Shown here piece by piece: positions 19,008-27,839 of a stretch of DNA of 64,000 nucleotides. The notes below the pieces were generated by a model that had not been told where the DNA came from, ran no database searches, and saw only the letters and a program-made list of their open reading frames with translations. How positions within the stretch are numbered: the stretch's first letter is position 1; each line of letters begins with the position of its first letter. Position numbers and translations under genes: made by a program. Source of the DNA: Alphaproteobacteria bacterium (lineage in GTDB: Bacteria; Pseudomonadota; Alphaproteobacteria; Rhizobiales; Rhizobiaceae); contig JANSYK010000001.1 in assembly GCA_024742485.1 (NCBI GenBank), positions 62,001 through 126,000 on the forward strand, written 5' to 3'.

Positions 19008-20182
19008 GCAATTCCCCACTCCCGGACAAGGGAAAGCCGATTGAGCATTTCGTTTCGACCGAGCCTTTCGATCCGCTCGCCGTTGAGAAACTGACACCTG
19101 CGCAGGAAAAATACTATTTCGCCTCACAACGGCAATTGATGTGGTGGAAATTCAAGAAGCATAAGCTGGCTCTCTTCTCGGCGTTGTTTCTTCTGTTTTG
19201 CTATCTGGTCATTGCCTTGGCGGAATTCGTCGCGCCCTATGACTTGGCGCATCGCCACATCGGATCGATCTACGCGCCCCCGCAGGGCATTCACTTTTTC
19301 GAGGATGGCAAGTTCGTCGGGCCGCGGGTCTACCAGCGGGTCAGAACGCTGGATATGGATTTGCAGAAGCGCATCTACACCGACAACAAATCCAAATCCT
19401 ATGCCATCAATTTCTTTTGTGATGGCGACAGCTATAAATTTTGGGGGCTGTTTGAGGCGCGCAAACACCTTTATTGCGTCGAAGAGGGCGGCACCTTCTT
19501 CCTGCTCGGCACTGACAAGCTCGGGCGCGACATGTTCTCGAGGATCATTTACGGCGCCCGCATTTCCATCACGATCGGATTGATCGGGATCGCCGTCAGC
19601 TTCATTCTGGGGATCACGATCGGTGGCCTTGCCGGATATTATGGCGGTTGGGTCGATGTCATTGTGCAACGGATCATCGAGGTTCTGCAGTCGATACCAA
19701 GTATCCCGTTGTGGATGGCGCTAGCTGCCATCCTGCCTGTGACGTGGAGCCCGATTCTGGTTTATTTCGGCATCACGGTCATTCTCGGACTGCTGGACTG
19801 GACCGGGCTGGCACGCGCAGTGCGCTCCAAGCTGCTTTCGCTGCGTGAGGAAGACTATGTCCTTGCCTCTCAATTGATGGGCGCCAAGCCGGGCCGCATC
19901 ATCACCCGGCATCTGATTCCGGGCTTCATGAGCCATTTGATCGCTTCTGCAACGATTACCATTCCGGCCATGATCCTTGGTGAGACCGCCTTGAGCTTTC
20001 TGGGATTGGGGCTTCGCCCGCCGGTCACCAGTTGGGGCGTCCTTCTGAATGAAGCACAAAACATCAATGTGATTGTCCTGTACCCGTGGCTCATTCTTCC
20101 GGTGGTTCCGGTGATCCTGGTGATCCTGGCATTCAATTTCATGGGTGATGGATTGCGCGACGCGGCAGATCCGTACGAATAG
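19004..20182 (+). CDS. DppC-type ABC transporter permease with enlarged first periplasmic loop
   Basis: A 392-residue permease, about 90 residues longer than ordinary DppC. The extra length lies between the first helix (about 50-72) and the conserved FLLGTDKLGRDMFSRIIYGARISI at about 165-188. This periplasmic insert includes two cysteines (FFCDGDSYKFWG and HLYCVEEGG) that could form a disulfide. The coupling loop AVRSKLLSLREEDYVLASQLMGAKPGRIITRHLIPGFMSHLI is complete. It ends 15 bases from the convergent end of a glycosyltransferase gene, with no obvious terminator in between. The insert is known in some oligosaccharide-type importers; here its role is unknown. Confidence 0.92.
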   Translation: MSNSPLPDKGKPIEHFVSTEPFDPLAVEKLTPAQEKYYFASQRQLMWWKFKKHKLALFSALFLLFCYLVIALAEFVAPYDLAHRHIGSIYAPPQGIHFFEDGKFVGPRVYQRVRTLDMDLQKRIYTDNKSKSYAINFFCDGDSYKFWGLFEARKHLYCVEEGGTFFLLGTDKLGRDMFSRIIYGARISITIGLIGIAVSFILGITIGGLAGYYGGWVDVIVQRIIEVLQSIPSIPLWMALAAILPVTWSPILVYFGITVILGLLDWTGLARAVRSKLLSLREEDYVLASQLMGAKPGRIITRHLIPGFMSHLIASATITIPAMILGETALSFLGLGLRPPVTSWGVLLNEAQNINVIVLYPWLILPVVPVILVILAFNFMGDGLRDAADPYE

Positions 20183-20197
20183 GTGGGAAAGCCGTCG

Positions 20198-21322
20198 TCA
20201 CCCTTGGACGATTGGACCCAGAACCGAACGGAATGTCGCTGCGACCGCTTCAACATCATGGTTCTTGCGGACATAGTCCGGTGCGGTTTTTGACAACTTG
20301 GCAAGCAGGTCGGGTTCTTCCAGTAGCTGACCGATTGCCCGACAATAGGCATCCGTATCGCCCTCGGCCGTCAGTATTCCGCCCACCTGATCGGAGACCA
20401 CCAGTGGGACACCGGCCGTCTCCATGGCGACGACCGGAAGTCCGCGCGATTGAGCCTCCAGGTAGACCTGACCGATGGCTTCGCCGATTCCTGGCCAGAC
20501 GAACACATCGGCCTGATCCATCAGCGTAAACATTTTCTCATGTTCAACACTACCGAGAAACATGACTCGATCCGGCGCAAGAAATGCAAATTGCGATTCA
20601 ACGACCTGCCTTTCGGGGCCATCGCCGGCGATGATCAGGTTCCAATCGCGGTTGCCGAGAGCTGTCAGTGCCTTCGCCAACTGCCAGTAGCTTTCCGATT
20701 TTGCGCCGGGCCGCATCATGCCTGCCGCCAAAAGCAATGGCCGATCGACCGCAAAATCAACGCGGTCTTCGTGTGTCGGATGCTCTGGTTGACTGGCGAG
20801 ATCGAGGAACGGCGGAATGCGAACCGCCGTATCCATGCTCGGCATGAATGATTTCAAATATATCCAGTCCGTGTTCTTGAGAACAAAATTCGCACGCGCC
20901 ATCTGAACGCCCGACTGAACCGCCGCCCGACCGGCGGACCAGTCGCTGTCCTGTCCCTGATGGGTCCGACACGCCTCCGCTGTGACATAGGGAATGCCGA
21001 ACCGCTGACACAGCGGTGGACCAAGCCAGTCGGGAGATTTGCAGTAGGGATGATAGGTGAACCAGAGGTCGGGACGGCTCGCCGGTTGAGCCTGCCAAAG
21101 CGACGCAATCCGCTGCTCTTCCTCGCCGACTGCGGCGCGGCGTTTTTCATAGAGTTCGGGAGATGGTCGTTTTTGATAGCTGATCACATCAGAAATCAAA
21201 TCGACCTTGTAACCGGCCAGCCGCAGGGCCCTCATCATCAGCCGCGCAATCTCCCGGTCACCGGAAGGAATATGATGATAGGGTGATTTCAAAGGCGCAT
21301 AAAACGCCACATTTACCGACAT
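20198..21322 (-). CDS. GT4-like glycosyltransferase
   Basis: A 374-residue GT-B fold glycosyltransferase. It begins MSVNVAFYAPLKSPYHHIPSGDREIARLMMRALRLAGYKVDLISDV, a typical acceptor-domain start. The C-terminal half has LLLAAGMMRPGAKSESYWQLAKAL, LIIAGDGPERQVVE, VMFLGSVEHEKMFTLMDQADVFVWPGIGEAIGQVYLEAQSRGLPVVAMETAGVPLVV, matching the GT4 donor-binding EX7E-type region (GEAIGQVYLE). It is the last gene of a four-gene glycosyltransferase cassette, 12 bases after its neighbour. Donor and acceptor are unknown; UDP-sugars made by the nearby ugd and decarboxylase genes are possible donors. Confidence 0.85.
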   Translation of the reverse strand: MSVNVAFYAPLKSPYHHIPSGDREIARLMMRALRLAGYKVDLISDVISYQKRPSPELYEKRRAAVGEEEQRIASLWQAQPASRPDLWFTYHPYCKSPDWLGPPLCQRFGIPYVTAEACRTHQGQDSDWSAGRAAVQSGVQMARANFVLKNTDWIYLKSFMPSMDTAVRIPPFLDLASQPEHPTHEDRVDFAVDRPLLLAAGMMRPGAKSESYWQLAKALTALGNRDWNLIIAGDGPERQVVESQFAFLAPDRVMFLGSVEHEKMFTLMDQADVFVWPGIGEAIGQVYLEAQSRGLPVVAMETAGVPLVVSDQVGGILTAEGDTDAYCRAIGQLLEEPDLLAKLSKTAPDYVRKNHDVEAVAATFRSVLGPIVQG

Positions 21323-21334
21323 GCCTCGGCTCCG

Positions 21335-22498
21335 TCAGCGAAAGATGCTCAGATCTGCGCCAGTTACGGCACGTGAAAGAATATCAGCCGTTTTCTCCCC
21401 GCCATGACGTTGAACCGACGTCCAATCCGGCACGGGCCGGTCCATGACACGGTCGATGGCAGCGCAAAGGCCGGACGCGGTCTTTTCCTCGTGTCCGATC
21501 ATCTCGACAAGGCCACGCTTTGACAGCAATTGCGCGCGATGCAGCTGTTCGGTCTCCTTGTCATTCCACTGGGGAGAAATGATCGCTCGGCAGCCAGCGG
21601 CCATGATGTCGGCCACGGTGTTGTAGCCGGCAAGTGAAATCGACAATTGCGCCTTGGCAAGTGTGCAGTGCAGGTCCGGAATGAATGGTCGGAAAGCAAC
21701 ATCACCACCGGCCAGCGCCTCCAGCCTGGCATATTCGGAAGCTTCGAGATAGGGCCCGGTCAGGATGCACCACCGTGCTTCTTTCAGGTTCGAAATGGCC
21801 TTGGCTTCGACTGCCGAAGCAATCAACTCCCTGCCGAGCAGGCCTCCGCCAGCCGATACGACGACATCGAACGTTTCCTCGGCCGGTCTACCCCCTTCCG
21901 GTGTGACGATACCCGTATAGTAGGTGCAGTCGGCAATTTCGCTCGCAAAGGGAAATGTTGCATCCAGCCGGATGAGGTCCGGGTCGCCATGCACCAACAC
22001 GCCATCGAAATAGCGGTGAACAAACTCGACTGTTTGCCGGTCCTTCTTGGTTTTGTTGCCTTCCTGGAGGATATCGCGCACCGATGCAAAGATCATCGGT
22101 GGTTTGGCAAGGGACTTCGCCGCATCCATCAACGGAAGCAATTCGAAATGCATCTGACGACGACCGAATGGGAAGGCTTCCGTGACGATGATATCCGGAA
22201 TGCTGTTTGCAAAAATGGTCAGGACCAGGTCACGTCGGGCGGTTTTGTATTCCTCTGTTGCGGGCTTGCCATCCGCCGCCAGCAGATTGGAAAAATCACC
22301 CTTGCTGGAGACCAGGGATGGCAGGAAATGCACATCGGCCCCGCAAGAATCGAAATTCGGCAGCCGTTCCCCGCCATGGACGAGATCCACCTGAAATCCC
22401 CGGTCCACCAGGACGGACACAATCCGCATGGTCCGGAACACATGTCCCACACCGAGCAGATGCTGCACGTAGTAGAAAACACGTGGCTTGTCCGTCAT
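21335..22498 (-). CDS. MurG-like predicted glycosyltransferase (COG4671 type), second copy
   Basis: A 387-residue GT-B protein. It starts with RVFYYVQHLLGVGHVFRTMRIVSVLVDRGFQVDLVHGG, where GVGH is the nucleotide-loop-like motif of this group. The C-terminal half has VVSAGGGLLGRELIASAVEA and LSISLAGYNTVADIMAAGCRAIISPQWNDKETEQLHRAQLL, equivalent to the MurG donor site. It is a paralogue of the protein encoded at 23751-24968, with the same order of motifs. Its ATG overlaps the stop of the upstream GT4 gene (ATGA). No signal peptide or membrane helix is seen, so it is cytoplasmic or membrane-peripheral. Confidence 0.8.
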   Translation of the reverse strand: MTDKPRVFYYVQHLLGVGHVFRTMRIVSVLVDRGFQVDLVHGGERLPNFDSCGADVHFLPSLVSSKGDFSNLLAADGKPATEEYKTARRDLVLTIFANSIPDIIVTEAFPFGRRQMHFELLPLMDAAKSLAKPPMIFASVRDILQEGNKTKKDRQTVEFVHRYFDGVLVHGDPDLIRLDATFPFASEIADCTYYTGIVTPEGGRPAEETFDVVVSAGGGLLGRELIASAVEAKAISNLKEARWCILTGPYLEASEYARLEALAGGDVAFRPFIPDLHCTLAKAQLSISLAGYNTVADIMAAGCRAIISPQWNDKETEQLHRAQLLSKRGLVEMIGHEEKTASGLCAAIDRVMDRPVPDWTSVQRHGGEKTADILSRAVTGADLSIFR

Positions 22499-23754
22499 TG
22501 TGCTGCTTCAGCCCGTTCAGGCTCGATGCCGGCGGCCTCAAACAGATCGATGAGAAGCCGGATTTCCGACAAATGACTGAAGTCCCGCTTGACCCTGAGG
22601 ACACCGGCCTCACCCATCCGGGCCCTGAGTTCGGGATTTTCGATCAAACTGGCGATCGCCTCCTGTAGCGCATCAACTTGATCGGGTGGTGTAAGGAGAC
22701 CGTTCACACCATCTTCGATCAGTTCGACAATTCCGGATATGGGCGATGATATGCAGGGCAGGGCCTGGCTCTGAGCCTCCACGAGCACATTGGGCAATCC
22801 GTCCCGGTCTCCGTCTTTTGCTATTCGGCACGGCAGAACAAACAGGTCGCTTGCCCGGTAGGTTTGCAGAATGAATTCCTGTGGCTTTGATCCGAGCATC
22901 TCGACCTTTTGCTCCAGGCCGAGCTCCGCAACTTGAGACTGAAGTTTATCGGACAGAACGCCGCCGCCAATATGCGTCCAACGCCAATTGAGGGATTGGG
23001 GCATTTTCGACAAAGCGGCGATCAGCGTGTCGAGCCCCTTTTTTTCCACAGCGCGTCCAACCGTAAGGAGCCGAACAGGATCGTCCGGGTCGCGGCCGTC
23101 GCGCTGTGAGTGGCTGTGCCCCGGTGTCGGAAACCGCTTTAGGTCGATACCATGATGCACCAGCTGGACCGTCGAAGATGGAGCCGCCAGAGACTTTAGA
23201 TGCTCATACCCGCTCCGGGTACAGGTAACCGTCCAGCGCGCATCATTCAGCTTTTCGCGTAGCTCCCAGTCAGGCGAAGTCCAGATATCCTTTGCGTGGG
23301 CGGAACAACTCCAGTCAAGGCCGGTTATGAAGTGGGCGTAATAGGCCACGGAGGCAGGCGTATGGATGAAATGGGCATAAATCCATCGAACATCATTGGG
23401 CATTTCATGGGCGAGGACCAGCGACTGGCCAAAACGCCGTAGCCGGTTGCGGGTGCGGTCACGCCGGAAATCCGCCATCAGCGTTGCAAATGCCGTTCGA
23501 TACCCGGGTTTGCGACGACAGCCCCACCAGGCCCGCAGGACTCTGAGAGGTTCCTCATGCAGATATTCCGGCAGATAGGTGACGTCGGCCGCGATCTCGT
23601 CATGGATCGGATGTCGCGCTTTGTCGGTGGGTCGCCTCAGCGCGATGATGCGCAGCCGAAATCCGGCGCGTTCCAGTTCAAGCAGCTCCTGCGCGATAAA
23701 TGTCTCCGAAAGCCTTGGATAGCCCTTGAGAACAGCCGCGATTGAACCGGTCAC
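22495..23754 (-). CDS. GT4 family glycosyltransferase
   Basis: A 419-residue glycosyltransferase. I start it at a GTG (23754) that overlaps the upstream stop as GTGA, giving (M)TGSIAAVLKGYPRLSETFIAQELLELERAGF, which is the characteristic opening of this GT4 group. A longer open frame to 24072 lies inside the neighbouring gene and is rejected. Donor-site motifs are LLTVGRAVEKKGLDTLIAAL, WTHIGGGVLSDKLQSQV and DLFVLPCRIAKDGDRDGLPNVLVEAQSQALPCISSPISGIVELI (EX7E region). The gene couples to both neighbours by overlapping codons, so the cassette is probably translated in fixed ratio. Confidence 0.88.
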   Translation of the reverse strand: MTGSIAAVLKGYPRLSETFIAQELLELERAGFRLRIIALRRPTDKARHPIHDEIAADVTYLPEYLHEEPLRVLRAWWGCRRKPGYRTAFATLMADFRRDRTRNRLRRFGQSLVLAHEMPNDVRWIYAHFIHTPASVAYYAHFITGLDWSCSAHAKDIWTSPDWELREKLNDARWTVTCTRSGYEHLKSLAAPSSTVQLVHHGIDLKRFPTPGHSHSQRDGRDPDDPVRLLTVGRAVEKKGLDTLIAALSKMPQSLNWRWTHIGGGVLSDKLQSQVAELGLEQKVEMLGSKPQEFILQTYRASDLFVLPCRIAKDGDRDGLPNVLVEAQSQALPCISSPISGIVELIEDGVNGLLTPPDQVDALQEAIASLIENPELRARMGEAGVLRVKRDFSHLSEIRLLIDLFEAAGIEPERAEAAQ

Positions 23755-24968
23755 GGGCCTGCTCGTTCCACCGCCAGCGGACGAATGCCCTGCTTTTCGA
23801 GTGTCTCGCTGACTCGCGTGCAGATGCGATCGAGCCCGTTCGTATCGAAAGTGTCCAAACCCGGCGCACTGGCCTCCTGGTTCAGAAGGGACCGAATTGC
23901 GGCGGCCATGCGAGCCGGATTGGCAGCGTCGTTGGCCAGGATCATGTCCGCATAGCCAAGTTCCTGTGCCCGTTCGGCCCTGATGAGCTGTTCGGTACGG
24001 GGGGTCTGACGCGGAACGAACAGGGCGGGTTTGCGGCGCGCAATGACTTCGCAAAACGTGTTGTACCCGCACATGCCGACAACGGCTTCGGAATGGCGGA
24101 TCAAGGTTTCAGGTTGAGTGTCGAAGCCGATGACCTCGATCCGGTCAATGGTCGCTGCACGATCACGGATCGATTGTGCCTTGACCTCCTGACTATAGGG
24201 TCCGAGCAAGAGGACAGACGGGATTGGAATGGTGGGATCGCATTCATAGGCGCCCAGCACGGAATTCATCAGAAAATCACCGTCGCCACCGCCACCGGCG
24301 GTTACCAGCAGATATTTTTGCGGCAGATCATGAAGGGGGGACGCCTCCAGATCGGGGTTTGGTTGATAAAGGAATCCCGTATAGCTGCAGCTTCCACGAA
24401 CATTCTCCGGCAATCCCATACCCTTGAGTGGATCGTAGAAGTCTTTGGCGCCATAGATCCATATCTGGTCGTAAAGGCCATCTATGGCATCAAAAATGCC
24501 CTTGCTGTGCCACTCTCGCCGGACCGTCTCCGGATCATCAAGCACGTCACGCAATCCGAGAACCAGCTCCGTGGATGTCTGTTTGAGATAATCCAGCGCG
24601 TCCTGCAATTCACCGCCCAGACCCAAGGGTTCTTTGTCGGCGATGAAAATATTGGCGGGCATTGTTTCCGCACAGTGCCGAATGGCCTCGCGGCGCGCCT
24701 TGATGGCCTGTGCATATGTGAGATTCGGATCGGCCGAGCGGTAGCTGCCGTCCGGCTGTTTTTCCACCTGCGGCAATTCGACAAATCTGATGCGCGGATG
24801 CGGGGCATATTGGCCCGACAGGTTGGACCCGGTCATGATGGTGGTCACGAGTCCTGGAAACCGGTCAACCAGCGCACGAGCAATTTTACGATTGCGCCGG
24901 ATATGACCGAGGCCAAACGTATCATGGCTGTAGAGTAGGAGATGCGCTGCCGGGCTTACGGTATCCAA
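23751..24968 (-). CDS. MurG-like predicted glycosyltransferase (COG4671 type), first copy
   Basis: A 405-residue GT-B protein, first gene of the cassette. Its start HLLLYSHDTFGLGHIRRNRKIARALVDRFPGL contains the GLGH motif. Later come LLVTAGGGGDGDFLMNSVLGA and MCGYNTFCEVIARRKPALFVPRQTPRTEQLIRAERAQELG, matching the donor-site half of MurG-like enzymes. The closest relative in the window is the product of 21335-22498. It is probably soluble. The role in a glycan or glycolipid pathway is inferred only from neighbours. The promoter should lie in the gene-free stretch to its right. Confidence 0.8.
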   Translation of the reverse strand: MDTVSPAAHLLLYSHDTFGLGHIRRNRKIARALVDRFPGLVTTIMTGSNLSGQYAPHPRIRFVELPQVEKQPDGSYRSADPNLTYAQAIKARREAIRHCAETMPANIFIADKEPLGLGGELQDALDYLKQTSTELVLGLRDVLDDPETVRREWHSKGIFDAIDGLYDQIWIYGAKDFYDPLKGMGLPENVRGSCSYTGFLYQPNPDLEASPLHDLPQKYLLVTAGGGGDGDFLMNSVLGAYECDPTIPIPSVLLLGPYSQEVKAQSIRDRAATIDRIEVIGFDTQPETLIRHSEAVVGMCGYNTFCEVIARRKPALFVPRQTPRTEQLIRAERAQELGYADMILANDAANPARMAAAIRSLLNQEASAPGLDTFDTNGLDRICTRVSETLEKQGIRPLAVERAGP

Positions 24969-25685
24969 AGCGAATTGGCTCCAAGGCAGGTGATCTTGGA
25001 TGTCACCATGTTATCAAGGCGCGAACCGAACGGTCCGGAACGGCATATGTTGATCCAGTCAGCGATGCACTTGGCTCCCGCAATATTCCCCCACCCGTTT
25101 GAACAGCTCAAATTCAGACGGCATCAGCATTGTAAATAAGTGGTTGACGGCCAGATGTCACGGCTGATTTGCGTTTATGTGAAGCGAATTGAAAGCCGCC
25201 AAGGCATGAAGGCCGCTGATTTGCGGTGTCAAAAGTGAATCTCCGCGCACATCTGGCCTTGCGAGGGCGATTCCCTGGGGCCCTGGCAGCTAGTATCCGG
25301 TGCAATTGCGGCTTCGGCAGAACAGCAGTGACCTGAATACACCAATGAAATCAATGATCGGAACGACCGAGGCGTCTCTGACAAGGCGTACAGTGCTCTG
25401 GTCGCTCATTTGGAAGGCCCTTTTTGCGGCCGAACTTCCTGCCTTCGGGTAACAATCAACCGTCTTCATGTCAGAGTTGAAAGAACACAGGATTTGCAAG
25501 CATGTTGAGTGACGAAGAGGTGTGCGAGAGGTGGAAAACGGCGTCACGAAACAGGGAAAGCAGGTATCGAGGCAACGCTATTGAACGTTCACCTCCGTCA
25601 GCCTCGGAAATTCGACGGTTTCCTTTTTCCCTGTCCTTGCTATGACCGTGGAACAAGACCATCCAGGACGAGACGGGCAAGAATT
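24969..25685. other. Gene-free stretch between the glycosyltransferase cassette and fkbM-like gene
   Basis: About 717 bases with no convincing coding sequence on either strand. It must contain the divergent promoters for the glycosyltransferase cassette (leftward) and the methyltransferase gene (rightward), though I cannot point to confident -35/-10 pairs. It holds a 10-bp inverted repeat enclosing about 90 bases and an 11-bp direct repeat, listed separately. Short open frames here (60-100 codons) have no recognisable domains or ribosome sites. Confidence 0.6.
25149..25258. repeat. Long-range inverted repeat enclosing internal hairpins and a direct repeat
   Basis: GGCCAGATGT (25149-25158) and ACATCTGGCC (25249-25258) are perfect complements 90 bases apart. 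Inside, GCTGATTTGCG occurs twice (25163-25173 and 25215-25225), 52 bases apart. The first copy starts a possible CGGCT/AGCCG stem (25161-25165 with 25194-25198). The second lies in a CCGC-TGATTT-GCGG hairpin. A transcript would be able to fold into a closed multibranch structure of about 110 nt. This could be a structured leader, a small RNA or a decayed repeat; neither strand nor expression can be decided. Confidence 0.35.
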
Positions 25686-26543
25686 GTGAAAAGACGTGAC
25701 GATCTTGATGTGGCATCGGCTTTCGGGGTGCGTCGACCAGATTTTTTGCCAAAATTGATCTGGCAACTGGCGACACACCGAAAGATCGATCGCAAGCACC
25801 GGAAATTCATTCGAAAACGCATCGCGCGTCGTTTTCCGGGGCCATTTGACGTGACGGTCGAAGGAGTTTCGCTTCGAGCCTATCCGTTGGAAAACTACTG
25901 TGATCGAACGGCCGTCGGTCGTGGCAGACTTCCCGAGATTCCGGAGCGAAAGCTGATTGCTCCATTGCTCCACCCGAAAATGGTGTTCGTCGACATTGGT
26001 GCGAATATCGGCACCTACAGTCTGTTTGTCGCCAAATCCTGCCAGGATGACGCCACGATCCTGTCTTTCGAGCCTCACCCTCGGACCTTTGCCAAGCTCG
26101 TGTTCAACACACAGGCAAACCATTTCGACAGTATAGAGACGATCAATCAGGGCGTTGGTCCTCAACGCGAGCACATGCGTCTCTATTCCGATGGCGGCAC
26201 GAATATTGGTACTGCGTCCATTCTGCCTGATGCAGCCGGGAACAAGGAATCGGTCGATATTGAAATCGTGCCGCTTACCGACGTTCTCAAGCACCGTTTC
26301 ATCGATCACATCGATCTTCTGAAAATCGACATCGAGGGCTATGAGGACCAGGCGCTGATGCCGCTCATGCAGCCCGAGCATCAATCTTTATGGCCGCGTG
26401 CAATCCTGATCGAGACCGTACTGAAACAGCATTGGCAGAGTGATTGCATCGCCCATCTCCAGACGCTTGGCTATCAGTTAGCAGGCGATACTGGTGAGAA
26501 CATGCTGTTTTCTCATCCGATGACGGAAAAACTGGAGTCCTGA
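25686..26543 (+). CDS. FkbM family S-adenosylmethionine-dependent methyltransferase
   Basis: A methyltransferase of the FkbM group, which often methylates sugar hydroxyls or related acceptors. The SAM-binding motif is VFVDIGANIGTYSLFVAKS, followed by ILSFEPHPRTFAKLVFN, and the family motif IDLLKIDIEGYEDQALMPLM is complete. I use a GTG at 25686 (285 residues, normal length); the open frame extends to 25509 but the extra 59 residues look unlike protein sequence. No strong ribosome site marks either start. Its 3' end overlaps the convergent oxidoreductase gene by 31 bases. A link to the glycosyltransferase cassette is plausible but only positional. Confidence 0.82.
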   Translation: MKRRDDLDVASAFGVRRPDFLPKLIWQLATHRKIDRKHRKFIRKRIARRFPGPFDVTVEGVSLRAYPLENYCDRTAVGRGRLPEIPERKLIAPLLHPKMVFVDIGANIGTYSLFVAKSCQDDATILSFEPHPRTFAKLVFNTQANHFDSIETINQGVGPQREHMRLYSDGGTNIGTASILPDAAGNKESVDIEIVPLTDVLKHRFIDHIDLLKIDIEGYEDQALMPLMQPEHQSLWPRAILIETVLKQHWQSDCIAHLQTLGYQLAGDTGENMLFSHPMTEKLES

Positions 26544-27823
26544 TTGATTTTCCGATTGCGCGAAAACGCGCCCAGGGAAATGTCCTGACCGATGTGATCG
26601 AGATGAAAGGTGAGGGGGGTGCGGTCGTGATCGTGGCCGGCTTCGCATGCCTCGACAAGGGCGGCCATCATCTTGCCGGCAACCGGTGCGTTCTTGAACT
26701 GATTGCCGCTGGTACCCACCGCCATGTAGAAACCTTCCAGGTCGCTTCGGTCGTAGATCGGCATCCAGTCATCGGTCACATCATAGAGCGCAACAACACC
26801 ACTTGTTTTGGTGGGTATGCGCAGACCGGACAGGCGTTGTGCCATCCGCATCACCAGAACATTCCATTGATCTGAGAAATTGGTATCGAAGTGGTCGGGG
26901 TCCTCAACCCAATCCTGGGTGTCGCATGCCGGGTCTTCCGATCCGATGAGGATGTGGTTGCCGATTTCCGGCCTGCAATAGGTACTGATGTCACTGTCGG
27001 AGTAGACCAGCCCCTGACGCTCGAAATCCACTCCATCGGGTGCGGGAACATGCGCGACTTCATGGCGCAGAGCCCGTGTTTTCATCTTCATCCCGCTCTC
27101 GACACCGGCCATGGCGTTGACTTTCGATGAATGCGGTCCGGCCACATTGATCACGATTGGTGAATGGATCACCGAACCGTCTTTCAGGCGCACGCCGCAA
27201 ACGCGGCCGTTGTCGTTCAGGATTTCGACAATTTCAGAATTGAACAGAAATTCCGCACCATGGTGCTCTGCTGCGCGCTGCGCATTATGGGCTGACAGTT
27301 TGGGATCGTTGACATAACCGCCGCAAGGGAAAAACACGGCACCCGAAACCGCTGGGCCGGTCGGCTCACCAAAACCATTGTCTTCAGGCCGCTTGGCTGG
27401 CTCATATTGCCGTATATCGGCATTCGGCAACCGATCCGGAATTTGATCCGTTGCAACATGCTCATAGGGACATCCCAACCGGTCCATCATGTCGCACACC
27501 CGCGATAGCTGATGGTTGTGTTCGGTCTTGATCACCAGGCATCCGGTATTGTGGTACGCGATAAGCCCGTGTTCATCGGCGATGCCGATATAGTCCTTCC
27601 AGTCTTTCCAATAGTGCCAGCCTTCATAGGCGATGGCACAGGTTTCCAGCGCTGAGTAATAGGTTCGAATGATCGCGCAGGAACCTGACGTCGAGCCGTA
27701 TCCGGACTCGGGGAGCTTGTCGATCGAAAGTGTCTTGAATCCCTTCTTGGCAAGCTCGAAGGCTGTGCAGGCACCGATCACCCCGGCTCCGATGATGATG
27801 GCGTCATAAGTGGATCTGGTCAT
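26513..27823 (-). CDS. DAO-family FAD-dependent oxidoreductase (sarcosine/dimethylglycine-oxidase-like)
   Basis: A 436-residue flavoprotein. The dinucleotide motif is TYDAIIIGAGVIGACTAFELAKKGFKTLSIDK at the N-terminus; the later GVRLKDGSVIHSPIVINVAGPHSSKV and the C-terminal FYMAVGTSGNQFKNAPVAGKMMAALVEA are typical of the DAO fold. The start at 27823 follows CAGGGAA; an ATG 11 codons upstream lies within the preceding gene and is rejected. It follows the MttB-family gene by 16 bases. In known systems such enzymes oxidise N-methyl groups of sarcosine or dimethylglycine, which fits a pathway removing methyls from a quaternary amine. The true substrate is not known. Confidence 0.85.
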   Translation of the reverse strand: MTRSTYDAIIIGAGVIGACTAFELAKKGFKTLSIDKLPESGYGSTSGSCAIIRTYYSALETCAIAYEGWHYWKDWKDYIGIADEHGLIAYHNTGCLVIKTEHNHQLSRVCDMMDRLGCPYEHVATDQIPDRLPNADIRQYEPAKRPEDNGFGEPTGPAVSGAVFFPCGGYVNDPKLSAHNAQRAAEHHGAEFLFNSEIVEILNDNGRVCGVRLKDGSVIHSPIVINVAGPHSSKVNAMAGVESGMKMKTRALRHEVAHVPAPDGVDFERQGLVYSDSDISTYCRPEIGNHILIGSEDPACDTQDWVEDPDHFDTNFSDQWNVLVMRMAQRLSGLRIPTKTSGVVALYDVTDDWMPIYDRSDLEGFYMAVGTSGNQFKNAPVAGKMMAALVEACEAGHDHDRTPLTFHLDHIGQDISLGAFSRNRKINQDSSFSVIG

Positions 27824-27839
27824 TTGGATTTCCCTGTTG

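Noticed and set aside
23755-24072. N-terminal extension of the GT4 glycosyltransferase
   Set aside because: The extra 106 codons lie entirely within the upstream MurG-like gene in another frame; the GTGA overlap gives a natural start.
24969-25508. Short open frames of 60-100 codons in the gene-free stretch
   Set aside because: No ribosome sites, no domains, and composition unlike the neighbouring genes.
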